Under the pieces are notes generated by a model, which worked only from the letters and a program-made list of their open reading frames with translations, made no database searches and was not told the origin of the DNA. From positions 1-64,000 of the forward strand of contig NZ_CP090643.1 in assembly GCF_029633825.1 (NCBI RefSeq): a stretch of 64,000 nt of DNA. The letters run 5' to 3'. The position numbers and the translations under genes are program-made. This document shows, one piece after another, positions 9,021 to 17,452 of this stretch; positions within the stretch are counted from its first letter, which is position 1; each line of letters opens with the position of its first letter. This stretch comes from Burkholderia contaminans. Its GTDB lineage: Bacteria; Pseudomonadota; Gammaproteobacteria; Burkholderiales; Burkholderiaceae.

Positions 9021-9595
9021 TTCATCCCCCGGTCTATATTTTGCTTGGCTTGAGGGTGTTGTCTTTCGAATTTCAACGTATCCATAAATAGTATTGGCGA
9101 CAAACCCTACAATTGGCTTTAAAAATGCAAAAAATCGTCCCCATTTCACCGCTGCTTCCAAGAAAATCGGTAAGTGTGACGAATGTGGCCCATCTGATCT
9201 GGGAGCGGGCCGTGTCTCGGAGACAAAATGAATTCGACTGGCACGCCATTCCGCGTACGCGGAGACTACGGGGGTCTCATGGAGCAGAGAGGAGAAATTA
9301 GGACGTTGACGATTCGAAATGCACAGCCGACGGAGTTGTGTGCGAGATGCCGTCCGCGCCGTCGGGTGACTACGGTGGTTTATGACAGCGGCTGCGATTC
9401 GCGGCACAGCACGGAGTTCTTCCGGATCGAATTGCCGTTCAGCGATCTCAGCAGGTCAATTTTAATTTGACATAATTAACATTATCGGCGGGATTGGTAC
9501 GTTTGCTTGCGTTGCGTTTTCTGGCGTCTCATCGACGGTGGATCAAGGCTCATGGCGCGAATCCGCGCAACAGAAACCGGCCGTCGAGCGGCGCA
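9021..9595. other. 575-base stretch upstream of the membrane-protein gene
   Basis: It may contain an N-terminal extension of the membrane protein (minus frame open to 9407). Near 9455-9487 the DNA is strongly AT-rich with GTCAA/TTGAC (9455-9471) and TAAT/ATTA inverted repeats, plus a TTGACA hexamer at 9467-9472 readable as a -35 box. A promoter or operator here is plausible. I see no other gene. Confidence 0.35.
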
Positions 9596-9835
9596 TCAAT
9601 CCGATCCCGCGGGGTCATCGAAAAATGACGGACCGCTGATGGACTCTGCGACCACGAAGCGATAGCCAAAGTCGTCGTCATGCACCGATCCGCACTGATC
9701 GCCCGCGCGAAGCCTCGCGATCGCCGTTTCGAGCTGGTCGATCAACGCTGCGCGGTTGCTATGGCGTGTGCCTTGAACTTGTACCGTAATCTGCTGAAGC
9801 GGATACGCTTGCTCGATCCATTCTGGCGAAGCCAT
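9596..9835 (-). CDS. Unknown small acidic protein, 79 aa
   Basis: ATG 9835 has AAGGAG nine bases upstream and is preferred over the longer frame to 9970. The protein has a regular helix (~29-43, ALIDQLETAIARLRAG) between two short strands and an acidic C-terminus. It has the look of small conserved plasmid or island proteins, but no family is recognised and no partner is adjacent. Confidence 0.6.
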   Translation of the reverse strand: MASPEWIEQAYPLQQITVQVQGTRHSNRAALIDQLETAIARLRAGDQCGSVHDDDFGYRFVVAESISGPSFFDDPAGSD

Positions 9836-10194
9836 TTGTTTCTGCTCCTTACCTGTTTGTCGAGGTCGCGCAACGGCGCGCCCCATGTACCAAGAATCAG
9901 TCAATTTGGTTGTAGTGGCTAGATAGAAATGTCCGCTTTGGGGTTCGCGGAACGGCTGGAACTGACCCACGGCAGATACCGCGCCACTTGTTGCCCGGCA
10001 GCCGGACCGTGGGCCAGCCGGGCTGGTTTCCAGTCACAAATCGCGTCCAAGAAACCACCGCCTCGATGCCGGCGCGGCAGATCGCGCACTCGCGATCAGA
10101 CAGGCAGGCATTCGACGGCGACTTGACGCGTCGGCAAGCCTCGCGGACATCGCGGCTCACTGCGACAGCCGTCCGGATCTTTCTGGAAGAAAGT
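9836..10194. other. 360-base stretch between a small gene and the NACHT gene
   Basis: Open frames on both strands lack ribosome sites. A small CTTTC/GAAAG stem (10179-10193) follows the stop of the NACHT-type gene on the minus strand. Nothing else is supported. Confidence 0.3.
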
Positions 10195-13100
10195 CTAATT
10201 CTTGACGCGTGAGCGCCTTGCCTCCGGCTCCGGGCTCGTGCCTCGCTTACTTGTCTGTCTTGAGGATATTTTCTCCGAATTCTTCTGCCCGCGGGGCTTT
10301 CTCCTCACCCGTTCGTGTTGGGCTTGTCTCGCGCAGCTCGAGACATCAATGACCGCGACTTGGGGATACGGACCCGAGGCTGACGCCTGTCGTAACCGCT
10401 GAGCATGATCCTTCAACCGCTCTACAACTTCCGCAAAACTCAGGTGGCGGCGGTCGAGCAACTTCCAGCCCACGGGGCGCGGCGTCTGGTGGACGAGAAC
10501 CAGCAGCCCCTCCCGACAGTCCCGGGCGCGCAGATATTGCCCGCATAGCTGCGTTTCGAGGGCCGCTTCCAGTTGCGTGAGCGTCCATGTCTCCGCCACC
10601 TTGATCTCTACAGGGACCTTGGCAGCTGTTGCGCGCGCCGTGAGGACGATATCCGGCTTTTTCGCGTCAACCGTCTCGGGCTCGCGCTCGACCGAATACG
10701 ACCAGCCCTGGGTGAGACGCATGCGATCAGCGAGCCATGCTTGCACCGCGGCTTCGTCGGGAAGTGCACTCAAAGTCGAACCTTGTGCGAAGTCCGCGTG
10801 CAGCAGGTCGTGCTGGAGATCCTCGAGGCGCTGTAGCGCGAGCATCTGCAACTCGCGCCCTGTTGCGGGTACCCTCTCCCAGCGGCGTTCGAAGAGCAGT
10901 GCGTCGCCGCCAGCCCATGCGCTCATCTCCGAATCGAGGGCGGCCCGATCACGTTCCAACATTTCCAGACGCGCCTTGCGCACCGGGAAACCCGGCTCGG
11001 TCTCCAACTGTCGAAGCGCGTCATAGGTGGGACGCCCCGGAGTCTCTACCAGCCGCTTAAAGGCACCCGAGCGAGCTTCCTCGGCGTTATCGCGAAGATT
11101 CGGCGAGTAGACGCCCCCGTTCACACGATCGTTGTCCTCTTCCATGCGAACGGTGCGATAGGCCAAGATCACAAGTCGCAGGAGGGTCGGCATGTCGAGT
11201 TCGACGGCACGGCCAGGCGTCAACGAAAAACGTGAGCCAAATATCTGCGGTAGCACAGGCTCGACGAGAGCCGTCTTGCCGTCCTCGTCAAGCGTGGCGA
11301 GCTTGTCGACCAGCGCCTGTGTTGCGCCCGGCGCGTCGATCGCACAAGCGAAGCCGAGGTACTGTGCCGCGGTTGAAGAATCGACGACCGCTCCAAACCG
11401 TTCGATCGAGAGCGCGTATGCGCGCGGCAACATCTCAGCATTCAATCCCCGAAGCGCGATGGACAGGAGCGGTCGAAGCTGGGCGGGCCCAAGATCGTCA
11501 CGGGATTCGACTTCCCCCCAGACTGGGCCTGCGATTACGCGGGCCACGCTTTCGGGCCCGCGGTCGATGTAGTCGAGCGTGGGGCGGTGCGTCTCACCCG
11601 GGGTGTCGATCTCGCTGAGCACCTCGGTCATCAGCACGTCCCGGACAGGTGTGGGCCATGCGTTGGCGAGGCTTTCGATCCAGGGCGGTAGCTCGTTGAT
11701 TTCAATGGTCGCGTATTCGGCCGCGCGTACCGCTTCCTCAGCGCTCAGGTGGTTCGCCCATGAAGGGTCCTTCGCCGCTTCGATCGAGACTGCGGCGATG
11801 CCCAGCAGGTCCAGTTGCCCGATCATGTTTCGGTGTCCCAGAGTCCGTGCGCTTCTCAGGTCGGGCCGACGCTCGCGCCACACGCGGCGTGCCGCTTCGG
11901 CAAATGCGCAAGCAACCTTGTCCCCGGCGAGTTCCGCCAGCGGCGCCACGCTGCTAATCACGTAGCGATTGCGCTCCCGGTTTGCTTCGCGCAGGAGTTG
12001 CCAGAGGTCAAACAGCGCTTGGCTGACCTGGCCCGGCGCAGGTGGGAGGAGCTTGCCCAGTGGCTCCGGATCGTTGCGCAGCGCCTCAACAAAGTTGACC
12101 CAACTGTCCTCTCGCTCCGCGCGTTGCCGCTCGCTTTCTGCTTTGGCTTCCTCGAGCCGCCGCATGCTTTCCTCGAGTTCGGGCGAGTAAGCGGGAGGGC
12201 TCAACCATTCGTCGACCACCGCACGCATCTCGGGGCATGCTGTGGCGGCGCCTTCGATGCGAGCAAGGATGGCGTCAGGACGCCCTTGCCCAGCCCACAG
12301 ATCCATCGCAGCGCTTGCCGCGAGGCGCCGTTCACTTGGCGACTCGCGTGACGGACCGTCCGCCATCAGCCACTCCAGATCGTCCGGCCGCAGACCCGAA
12401 CGCCAGCCCGCGTACGCCATCTCGTGCAAGTTCTCGGGGCGTCTGCCTTGGAGAGTCCTGCTGGCCGACAAGGTCTGCGCCGCGCGCCAGAACGCGGCTC
12501 GCCGGCGTTCCGTGCTCTCGTGCAGTCGCCGAACGGCTTCGTCCAGCTTATCGTTGCGACTGCGTGGCATGCCGAGCGGCTCGCTGAAAAGCAGCACAAC
12601 GTCGATGGCGGCATCTGGTGCTTCGTCTGGCCCGGACATAGCGAGCCGGCGATCCGCGGCGGCCGCCAGCAGCAGATTGAGAGTGTCGCATCCCTCGCCG
12701 GGCTGCATGCCGTCGCGGGGGGCCGTGCAGGCATCAAGGTTGAGCAAGCCGCGTATAAGTCGGTCCAGATCCCTTGGGCTCGTGATCCGTGCTGCAAGGC
12801 TCGCACAAGACCATTTCAGGCTGTGCCCGCTGTCGTCGTCGACCTGCAGGGCGCCTGACGCGAACATGCCGACAAGGTCGTCGATGCTGATGAAGTCCGG
12901 AAAGAGAGCTTCGATGGCGGACGCTAGTACTTCGATTGGCACCGCTTCGGCTCGGCACTTGATGTGTTCCGCGTAGGCGCGGCGCTGGCTGTCGTCGCCC
13001 GCTGCCAGCAACGCTTGCCCGGCGAGATACAGGGTGCCCTGATCGCTGAACGAGCCGTACGCTGCGGATGAGGCAATATCAGCACATTCGCTCAAGGCCC

Positions 13101-14676
13101 CCAGCGAGATGAGTGTGAGGACCAGCTTCCTGACTTCGACATGGGCCGAGTGGAGTTGCCATAGCTCGTGCAATGTTTGTGCAATGTCTGGCTGGGCAAA
13201 TCGGGTGAGGTTGCTCGTTCTGAGCAGGGGCACCTCCTGTCCTGCAAGGTACTGTGCCGCAAGTGCCCATAGAGCCTTGCCACGGGTCGAACTGGACAGG
13301 CTTGCGGGGTCGCCTGCAGCAAACATCAATGCCGGGTCCCGGCGCACGACCTCGCGTGCGACATCGTTGTCCCAGATGCTGAGCCACGCAGCGGTCTCCT
13401 GCATGGACGGTCGGATCAGATCCAAACCGTAAGTCTGCGCAAATAGGAGGTCTTGAAGCTGGCGGCCGGACAGGTTGGTGCGCCGCAGACGCAGCAACCA
13501 TTGAGCGGCGAGGTAGCTGCGCACAACGCCCTCGTTGTCATTGTGCAGGCGCGCCCGGCCGAATGCTGCGGGGTCAAAAACGGCTCGGCTCAACAGCGCC
13601 ACGCGCTCCCTGCTTGACCAGTCCTGCAGCACGGCGTCGATCGTGAGCGTATCCTCCGCGCGCGCGTCAATGGCGCCCGAGTCGGGTATGGCGATTGTCT
13701 GCTTGCGGCCGAACACGAGCGCGGCACCCACTCGCTCGAGGCCTTGAAAGGCGTGCTCCGCGTTCAAGGAGTCGTGCCGCCGGCGATCGGGGTCCGTCTC
13801 CTGCAGTCGCTCGCGAAGGCTCTCTGCCACCATGTCTGCGAAGCTGCCGAGTCGGCCATGGGTACGCCAGTACCGCACCAGCCAGTCCAGGTCCAGCGGT
13901 CGCCGCGCGATCTCGAGCACGTTAGCATTCCGAAGGGCCGTCAGAAAGACCTCGACGTCCTCGACGCCCTTGCTTGTGGCATATAGATGCATTTGCTCAT
14001 CATCAAGCGGGGCCATGAGAACGATTAGCGGCACTTCCTTTTCAGGTGCAGGCGGGCGCTTCTCGTGGTCGAGCAGGCGGCGAATCAACGTCCGCAACTC
14101 GGGTTGCTGCACCTCGGCTTCCGGAATCGGCAACGCGTTAGCCAGGCGGTCCGTATCACGTTCGTACTCCCACTCCGTGTGTCGGCCAGAAAGCACGATG
14201 AAGGCCCGATCCTCGTGGCCAAGGATACCGTCGGCGATTTTCCGCAGGGCATTGTCGAGACGAATTTTTTCCAGCTTGGCCTCGTCAATCGAGTCAATGA
14301 AGAACCACGCGGGATCGTCACATTCCCGCCACTGCTGCAGTCGCGCGCTATTGGCGATGCCCAAGGCGTCGTCGAGCCCTGCTTGCGCGACTTCCTGGAG
14401 CGTTGCGCGGAAAGCCAGCTTCCCTTGCCGGGTCAGGAGGTCGGCCTGTCGCTCGAGTTCAACCGACTTGCCACTGCCCGCCTCCGCAAGGATCACGACC
14501 CGTCGCCGCCGAAGGATGTCGCTCCACGCAAGCAAGCCGTCTACATACCATGGCCACCACCGCACCAGCTCGGCGGTCGAGTCCTTGTCCCAGATGTGAA
14601 AGCGGCGGCGAAGCTCGATCGAATCCATGGTCATCCAGTCAGGTCTGCGGGGCGTGGCGGTAGGGGTCGGCGCCAC
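10195..14676 (-). CDS. Giant NACHT/STAND-type P-loop NTPase with C-terminal PD-(D/E)xK-like nuclease domain
   Basis: The 1493-residue protein has a Walker A motif AEAGSGKS at 64-71, a Walker B WFFIDSIDEAK at 124-134 and a sensor-like VLSGR at ~161-165, as in NACHT/AAA STAND NTPases, signalling switches that oligomerise on sensing. The ~900 residues that follow are helical, repeat-like and typical of a sensing region. Near the C-terminus, KPD (1340-1342) followed by E-I-K (1357-1359) and a helix with Gln forms a PD-(D/E)xK nuclease core. The last ~45 residues are basic and disordered. GTG 14676 gives the longest frame without a good ribosome site; ATG 14634 or 14628 are alternatives. It overlaps an integrase remnant at its 5' side and sits near a trypsin-like protease gene, a setting common for anti-phage systems. 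Defence function is inferred. Confidence 0.7.
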   Translation of the reverse strand: MAPTPTATPRRPDWMTMDSIELRRRFHIWDKDSTAELVRWWPWYVDGLLAWSDILRRRRVVILAEAGSGKSVELERQADLLTRQGKLAFRATLQEVAQAGLDDALGIANSARLQQWRECDDPAWFFIDSIDEAKLEKIRLDNALRKIADGILGHEDRAFIVLSGRHTEWEYERDTDRLANALPIPEAEVQQPELRTLIRRLLDHEKRPPAPEKEVPLIVLMAPLDDEQMHLYATSKGVEDVEVFLTALRNANVLEIARRPLDLDWLVRYWRTHGRLGSFADMVAESLRERLQETDPDRRRHDSLNAEHAFQGLERVGAALVFGRKQTIAIPDSGAIDARAEDTLTIDAVLQDWSSRERVALLSRAVFDPAAFGRARLHNDNEGVVRSYLAAQWLLRLRRTNLSGRQLQDLLFAQTYGLDLIRPSMQETAAWLSIWDNDVAREVVRRDPALMFAAGDPASLSSSTRGKALWALAAQYLAGQEVPLLRTSNLTRFAQPDIAQTLHELWQLHSAHVEVRKLVLTLISLGALSECADIASSAAYGSFSDQGTLYLAGQALLAAGDDSQRRAYAEHIKCRAEAVPIEVLASAIEALFPDFISIDDLVGMFASGALQVDDDSGHSLKWSCASLAARITSPRDLDRLIRGLLNLDACTAPRDGMQPGEGCDTLNLLLAAAADRRLAMSGPDEAPDAAIDVVLLFSEPLGMPRSRNDKLDEAVRRLHESTERRRAAFWRAAQTLSASRTLQGRRPENLHEMAYAGWRSGLRPDDLEWLMADGPSRESPSERRLAASAAMDLWAGQGRPDAILARIEGAATACPEMRAVVDEWLSPPAYSPELEESMRRLEEAKAESERQRAEREDSWVNFVEALRNDPEPLGKLLPPAPGQVSQALFDLWQLLREANRERNRYVISSVAPLAELAGDKVACAFAEAARRVWRERRPDLRSARTLGHRNMIGQLDLLGIAAVSIEAAKDPSWANHLSAEEAVRAAEYATIEINELPPWIESLANAWPTPVRDVLMTEVLSEIDTPGETHRPTLDYIDRGPESVARVIAGPVWGEVESRDDLGPAQLRPLLSIALRGLNAEMLPRAYALSIERFGAVVDSSTAAQYLGFACAIDAPGATQALVDKLATLDEDGKTALVEPVLPQIFGSRFSLTPGRAVELDMPTLLRLVILAYRTVRMEEDNDRVNGGVYSPNLRDNAEEARSGAFKRLVETPGRPTYDALRQLETEPGFPVRKARLEMLERDRAALDSEMSAWAGGDALLFERRWERVPATGRELQMLALQRLEDLQHDLLHADFAQGSTLSALPDEAAVQAWLADRMRLTQGWSYSVEREPETVDAKKPDIVLTARATAAKVPVEIKVAETWTLTQLEAALETQLCGQYLRARDCREGLLVLVHQTPRPVGWKLLDRRHLSFAEVVERLKDHAQRLRQASASGPYPQVAVIDVSSCARQAQHERVRRKPRGQKNSEKISSRQTSKRGTSPEPEARRSRVKN

Positions 14677-14699
14677 CGGGGAGCATACCGTAACGTTGC

Positions 14700-15362
14700 G
14701 TTACCGCGACGACCACCGCTTCCCGGCGCCACGAGGAAATGGCCAGCGGTTGACCAAAACGGTCCTGAACACCATGCGCAAGCCATTCGGATCTCCAAAG
14801 TCGCAAGTGGACGGATGGGTCACTTCTTCCGACGTCTCGGGGAAGATGGGCACGATCAGTGGTGGATAGAGATCCTTGGCAAGGGCGAGAGAGATCGAAT
14901 CGTTCCGGTTTCTGCGGACCTGGTCAGCGAGCTTCGACGTTACCGAGAAGCGAATGGTCTTTGTCCCCTTCCCTCGCGCTCAGCCGAAACGCCGCTTTTG
15001 ATCCCATTCAGAGGCGCTAATCGATGCCTCCACCGCTCCGCAGTATATGACGCCACCAAGGGCGGGTTCTGGGCGCCGCGGCGTGGTTGCGCTCACGAGG
15101 CCCGGAGCTCGGCGATCGCGCGGATGCGCTTGATCGGGCGTCAGCGCACTGATTGCGCCACACGGCCGGTTCGCACAATGCGGATGGTGGCGTAGACCTA
15201 CGTACCGTCAGAGACAATCTCGGGCACGCGTCATTGACGACCACAAGCTTACATCTGCATGAAGGCGACGACGTTCGCCATCGCGAAACGGTAGTACGCC
15301 ACACGATGAAGTGGGACGAGCGACGCACTGCGGTCGCGCCCAACGATCCGACAGTCCCGTGA
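14700..15362 (+). pseudogene. Broken tyrosine recombinase (phage-type integrase) remnant
   Basis: Two frames carry consecutive pieces of one integrase. The first (to about 15060) reads WWIEILGKGERDRIVPV and continues with the strand-helix unit that precedes the catalytic block. The second (from about 15153) reads LRHTAGSHNADGGVDLRTV and LGHASLTTTSLHLH, the conserved C-terminal boxes. Reading shifts frame between them. The nucleophile Tyr expected in TTTSLYLH is His, so even a repaired frame would lack the catalytic residue. The N-terminal part has been lost or overwritten by the 5' end of the NACHT gene. It is a scar of an earlier mobile island. Left boundary approximate. Confidence 0.7.
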
Positions 15363-15449
15363 CACCGGGTCTCGGACCTTGGAGAAGTGCCGGCTGCGAC
15401 GCAGTAGGCCTCGGTCTCGTCCTGCAGAGTGCATTTCGGCCGCCTCCTT

Positions 15450-16367
15450 CTATTGCTCGATTCCATACTCCCGGACAGCTGGCCAGGAAGAGTAAATGTA
15501 TTCGCGCAGCATAGGGAAGTCGTGGGCGATCAGCGCGAGATGATTCCCTATCAACGACACGCGGGAAAATTTGTGGCGCAATCCGTCATCAGTGGCGGTT
15601 GCCTCTTGCCGGGAACCTACGTGGGTCCCAATCAGTTTGACGGCGGACGGTTCCCACTCCGGGCGATTCATATGGGTAGCCCACCACCCCCCTCCGCTTG
15701 CGCCGTGGAAGTCGCAAAGAGTCACCGGCTCATGTTCGGCGGTCAGCGTGTTCACATTCTCTTGTTGGGGAATCCACAAGTGGATCTCGCGACGGGTCTC
15801 CGGCCCGCGTACAAGGGTGCTGGGCGGTGCGTGCGATCCACCCGCCATAGTCGTCGAATACACCAAGAGTGAGGAGCCGGTCGCCTCGTCCTTGCGGCCA
15901 TACATCGCCTCTGGATAGCCAGCCAACGCGAAGAAATCTGCTGCTGCCTCGTGTTCGGCAGGGGATAGAACTTCAACGGATCTCGCACTCAGAAAACCAC
16001 GATTGCCGGCCTCGATACTCACTGCCTGCGCCGGGGACACCTGAAAGTAGCCAAAATCGCCCCGCGCTTCGGAAATGATGTAGCGTTGGCTTACCGGCTC
16101 GAACAGGAATCGATGTGGATAGTCACGAACACCGATGGCGGTCATCGGAAAGTCGCCCCTGACCGAATGGCCTGCAGTGACGACGAAATGAAGGTCGCCG
16201 AGTTTTAGGAGGACTCCGGATCGGGCGTCGTCGGGGTACGGTGCACCTCCACGGAATCGAAGGATCGGAATGGTGAATGGCTGAAGTCGGGCATGCAACT
16301 CCGGACCATGTGCGATCGGCCCATCATGTGCGGTTATCAGTACCTTCGGTTCTTCGGGAGTCGCCAC
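15450..16367 (-). CDS. Trypsin-like serine protease, cytoplasmic, 305 aa
   Basis: The catalytic triad of the chymotrypsin fold is visible: His67 in VVTAGHS, Asp104 in RGDFGYFQV and Ser224 in GASGGGWW. No signal peptide is present, so it would act inside the cell, unlike DegP-type or secreted trypsins. GTG 16367 follows AGAGGA at good spacing; this ribosome site can fold with AGAGAA just upstream into a small stem. Trypsin-like domains without export signals are known as effectors or processing partners of STAND-type NTPases, and one lies ~0.8 kb downstream on the same strand, though a dead integrase separates them. Partnership is inferred. Confidence 0.7.
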   Translation of the reverse strand: MATPEEPKVLITAHDGPIAHGPELHARLQPFTIPILRFRGGAPYPDDARSGVLLKLGDLHFVVTAGHSVRGDFPMTAIGVRDYPHRFLFEPVSQRYIISEARGDFGYFQVSPAQAVSIEAGNRGFLSARSVEVLSPAEHEAAADFFALAGYPEAMYGRKDEATGSSLLVYSTTMAGGSHAPPSTLVRGPETRREIHLWIPQQENVNTLTAEHEPVTLCDFHGASGGGWWATHMNRPEWEPSAVKLIGTHVGSRQEATATDDGLRHKFSRVSLIGNHLALIAHDFPMLREYIYSSWPAVREYGIEQ

Positions 16368-16762
16368 GGGTTCCTCTGCAATAGAGAATCGGTGAAAGCT
16401 AAATTTACCAGACCTTCCGATTCGACAGCATCAACAAGAGTGGATAGCCGACGCCGACGTAGCCCTCGCATTCAATTCTCGACGGACGCCTCCTACTCCG
16501 GGCTAGGATGCGCACCGCGCCTGCATTTGGGGGTGTTGATCGCTGATTGGTCAGATGGTGCGGAAGCAGATCGTGAAAGCGTGACAGCCTTTATAGATGC
16601 GGCTCAGCGCATCGACGCATAGCATCAGTCCACAACCTTATGCACAGTTTCTGTGGACAAGTCGCAGGACAATGACTCACACCGTCAGGTCGCTTGGCGC
16701 GACGGGTTGCATCTTGAATGGTCTGCGCGACGATAGACGGACGTCATCCATTGGAGGCAACC
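16368..16762. other. 395-base stretch with two DnaA-box-like sites
   Basis: No supported gene. TTATGCACA (16638-16646) and, inverted, TGTGGACAA (16652-16660) resemble DnaA boxes (TTATNCACA) and stand 5 bases apart. This alone is weak evidence for an origin or DnaA-regulated promoter. The small gene at 16763 lies downstream. Confidence 0.3.
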
Positions 16763-17065
16763 ATGACCCCGGAACAGATTGCCCTGCAGGCCATTCGCGA
16801 ACGAAACTCCCAGCTGGAAGCACTTTGCGCGCGCGCCGGCGCTGCTCTCTATCAAGGGCAAGCATCCCGCCCCGAAGAAGGATACAAGTGCGCCATCTCC
16901 CGCCAAGCGCGCGTCTTCCGGTTAGATGACGGCAAGATCATCGTCGAGGGAGTGCAGATCTGGCACAAGCGATTCCAGACGTCTAACCGGATGTACTTCG
17001 AGGTAGACGACGAGACGGCCGCGAAAGGCGTGGCAAACGAATTTCTGGCACGCCCCTTCCTCTGA
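16763..17065 (+). CDS. Unknown small protein, 100 aa
   Basis: ATG 16763 has GGAGG six bases upstream; the longer frame from 16718 lacks this. The N-terminal third is a helix (EQIALQAIRERNSQLEALC), followed by a beta-rich domain with alternating aromatic and charged residues. No family recognised. It is a single gene on the plus strand with gaps of almost 400 bases on both sides. Confidence 0.6.
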   Translation: MTPEQIALQAIRERNSQLEALCARAGAALYQGQASRPEEGYKCAISRQARVFRLDDGKIIVEGVQIWHKRFQTSNRMYFEVDDETAAKGVANEFLARPFL

Positions 17066-17452
17066 ACCGACACGGGTTCTGCAATCAATGACCACGTCAA
17101 CGGCTTTCTCTTGACGCGCATTTTGTAGGGCCCGGCGTCGCATCTGCCTCCGATGCCCACCTTGGGATCAGCGGCGAAGCGTCTAGTGGATCGCCCCGGG
17201 TGACGGAGATCGTCGCCGCCCCGACTGACTAAGTAAGTTGCAACACCGATTTCGTGCCCTACAGGGCGTAGAGCGCCACATCGCGCATCGGGAAATCTCA
17301 GTGTGTCGGCGATGCGGATCTGAACCGTGGGCGATCTCCTAGCTACCAGGCGACGATCTATCGCGATGGTCTGCGCCGAGCGGCGCATTCCCGCACTTGA
17401 CTCCCGATTCTAGGCCCTAAGCTGTACTTATCCCTGACTCGAGACTAGCCAT
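17066..17452. other. 387-base intergenic stretch
   Basis: Only overlapping shadow frames. No terminator with U-run, promoter or repeat can be supported. It must contain the promoter of the methyltransferase operon that begins at 17453. Confidence 0.3.

Noticed and set aside
9897..10160. Minus-strand 87-codon frame with a C-A-I-C pair
   Set aside because: A single Cys pair, no ribosome site, and Arg/Pro-rich composition; not enough for a zinc-binding protein.
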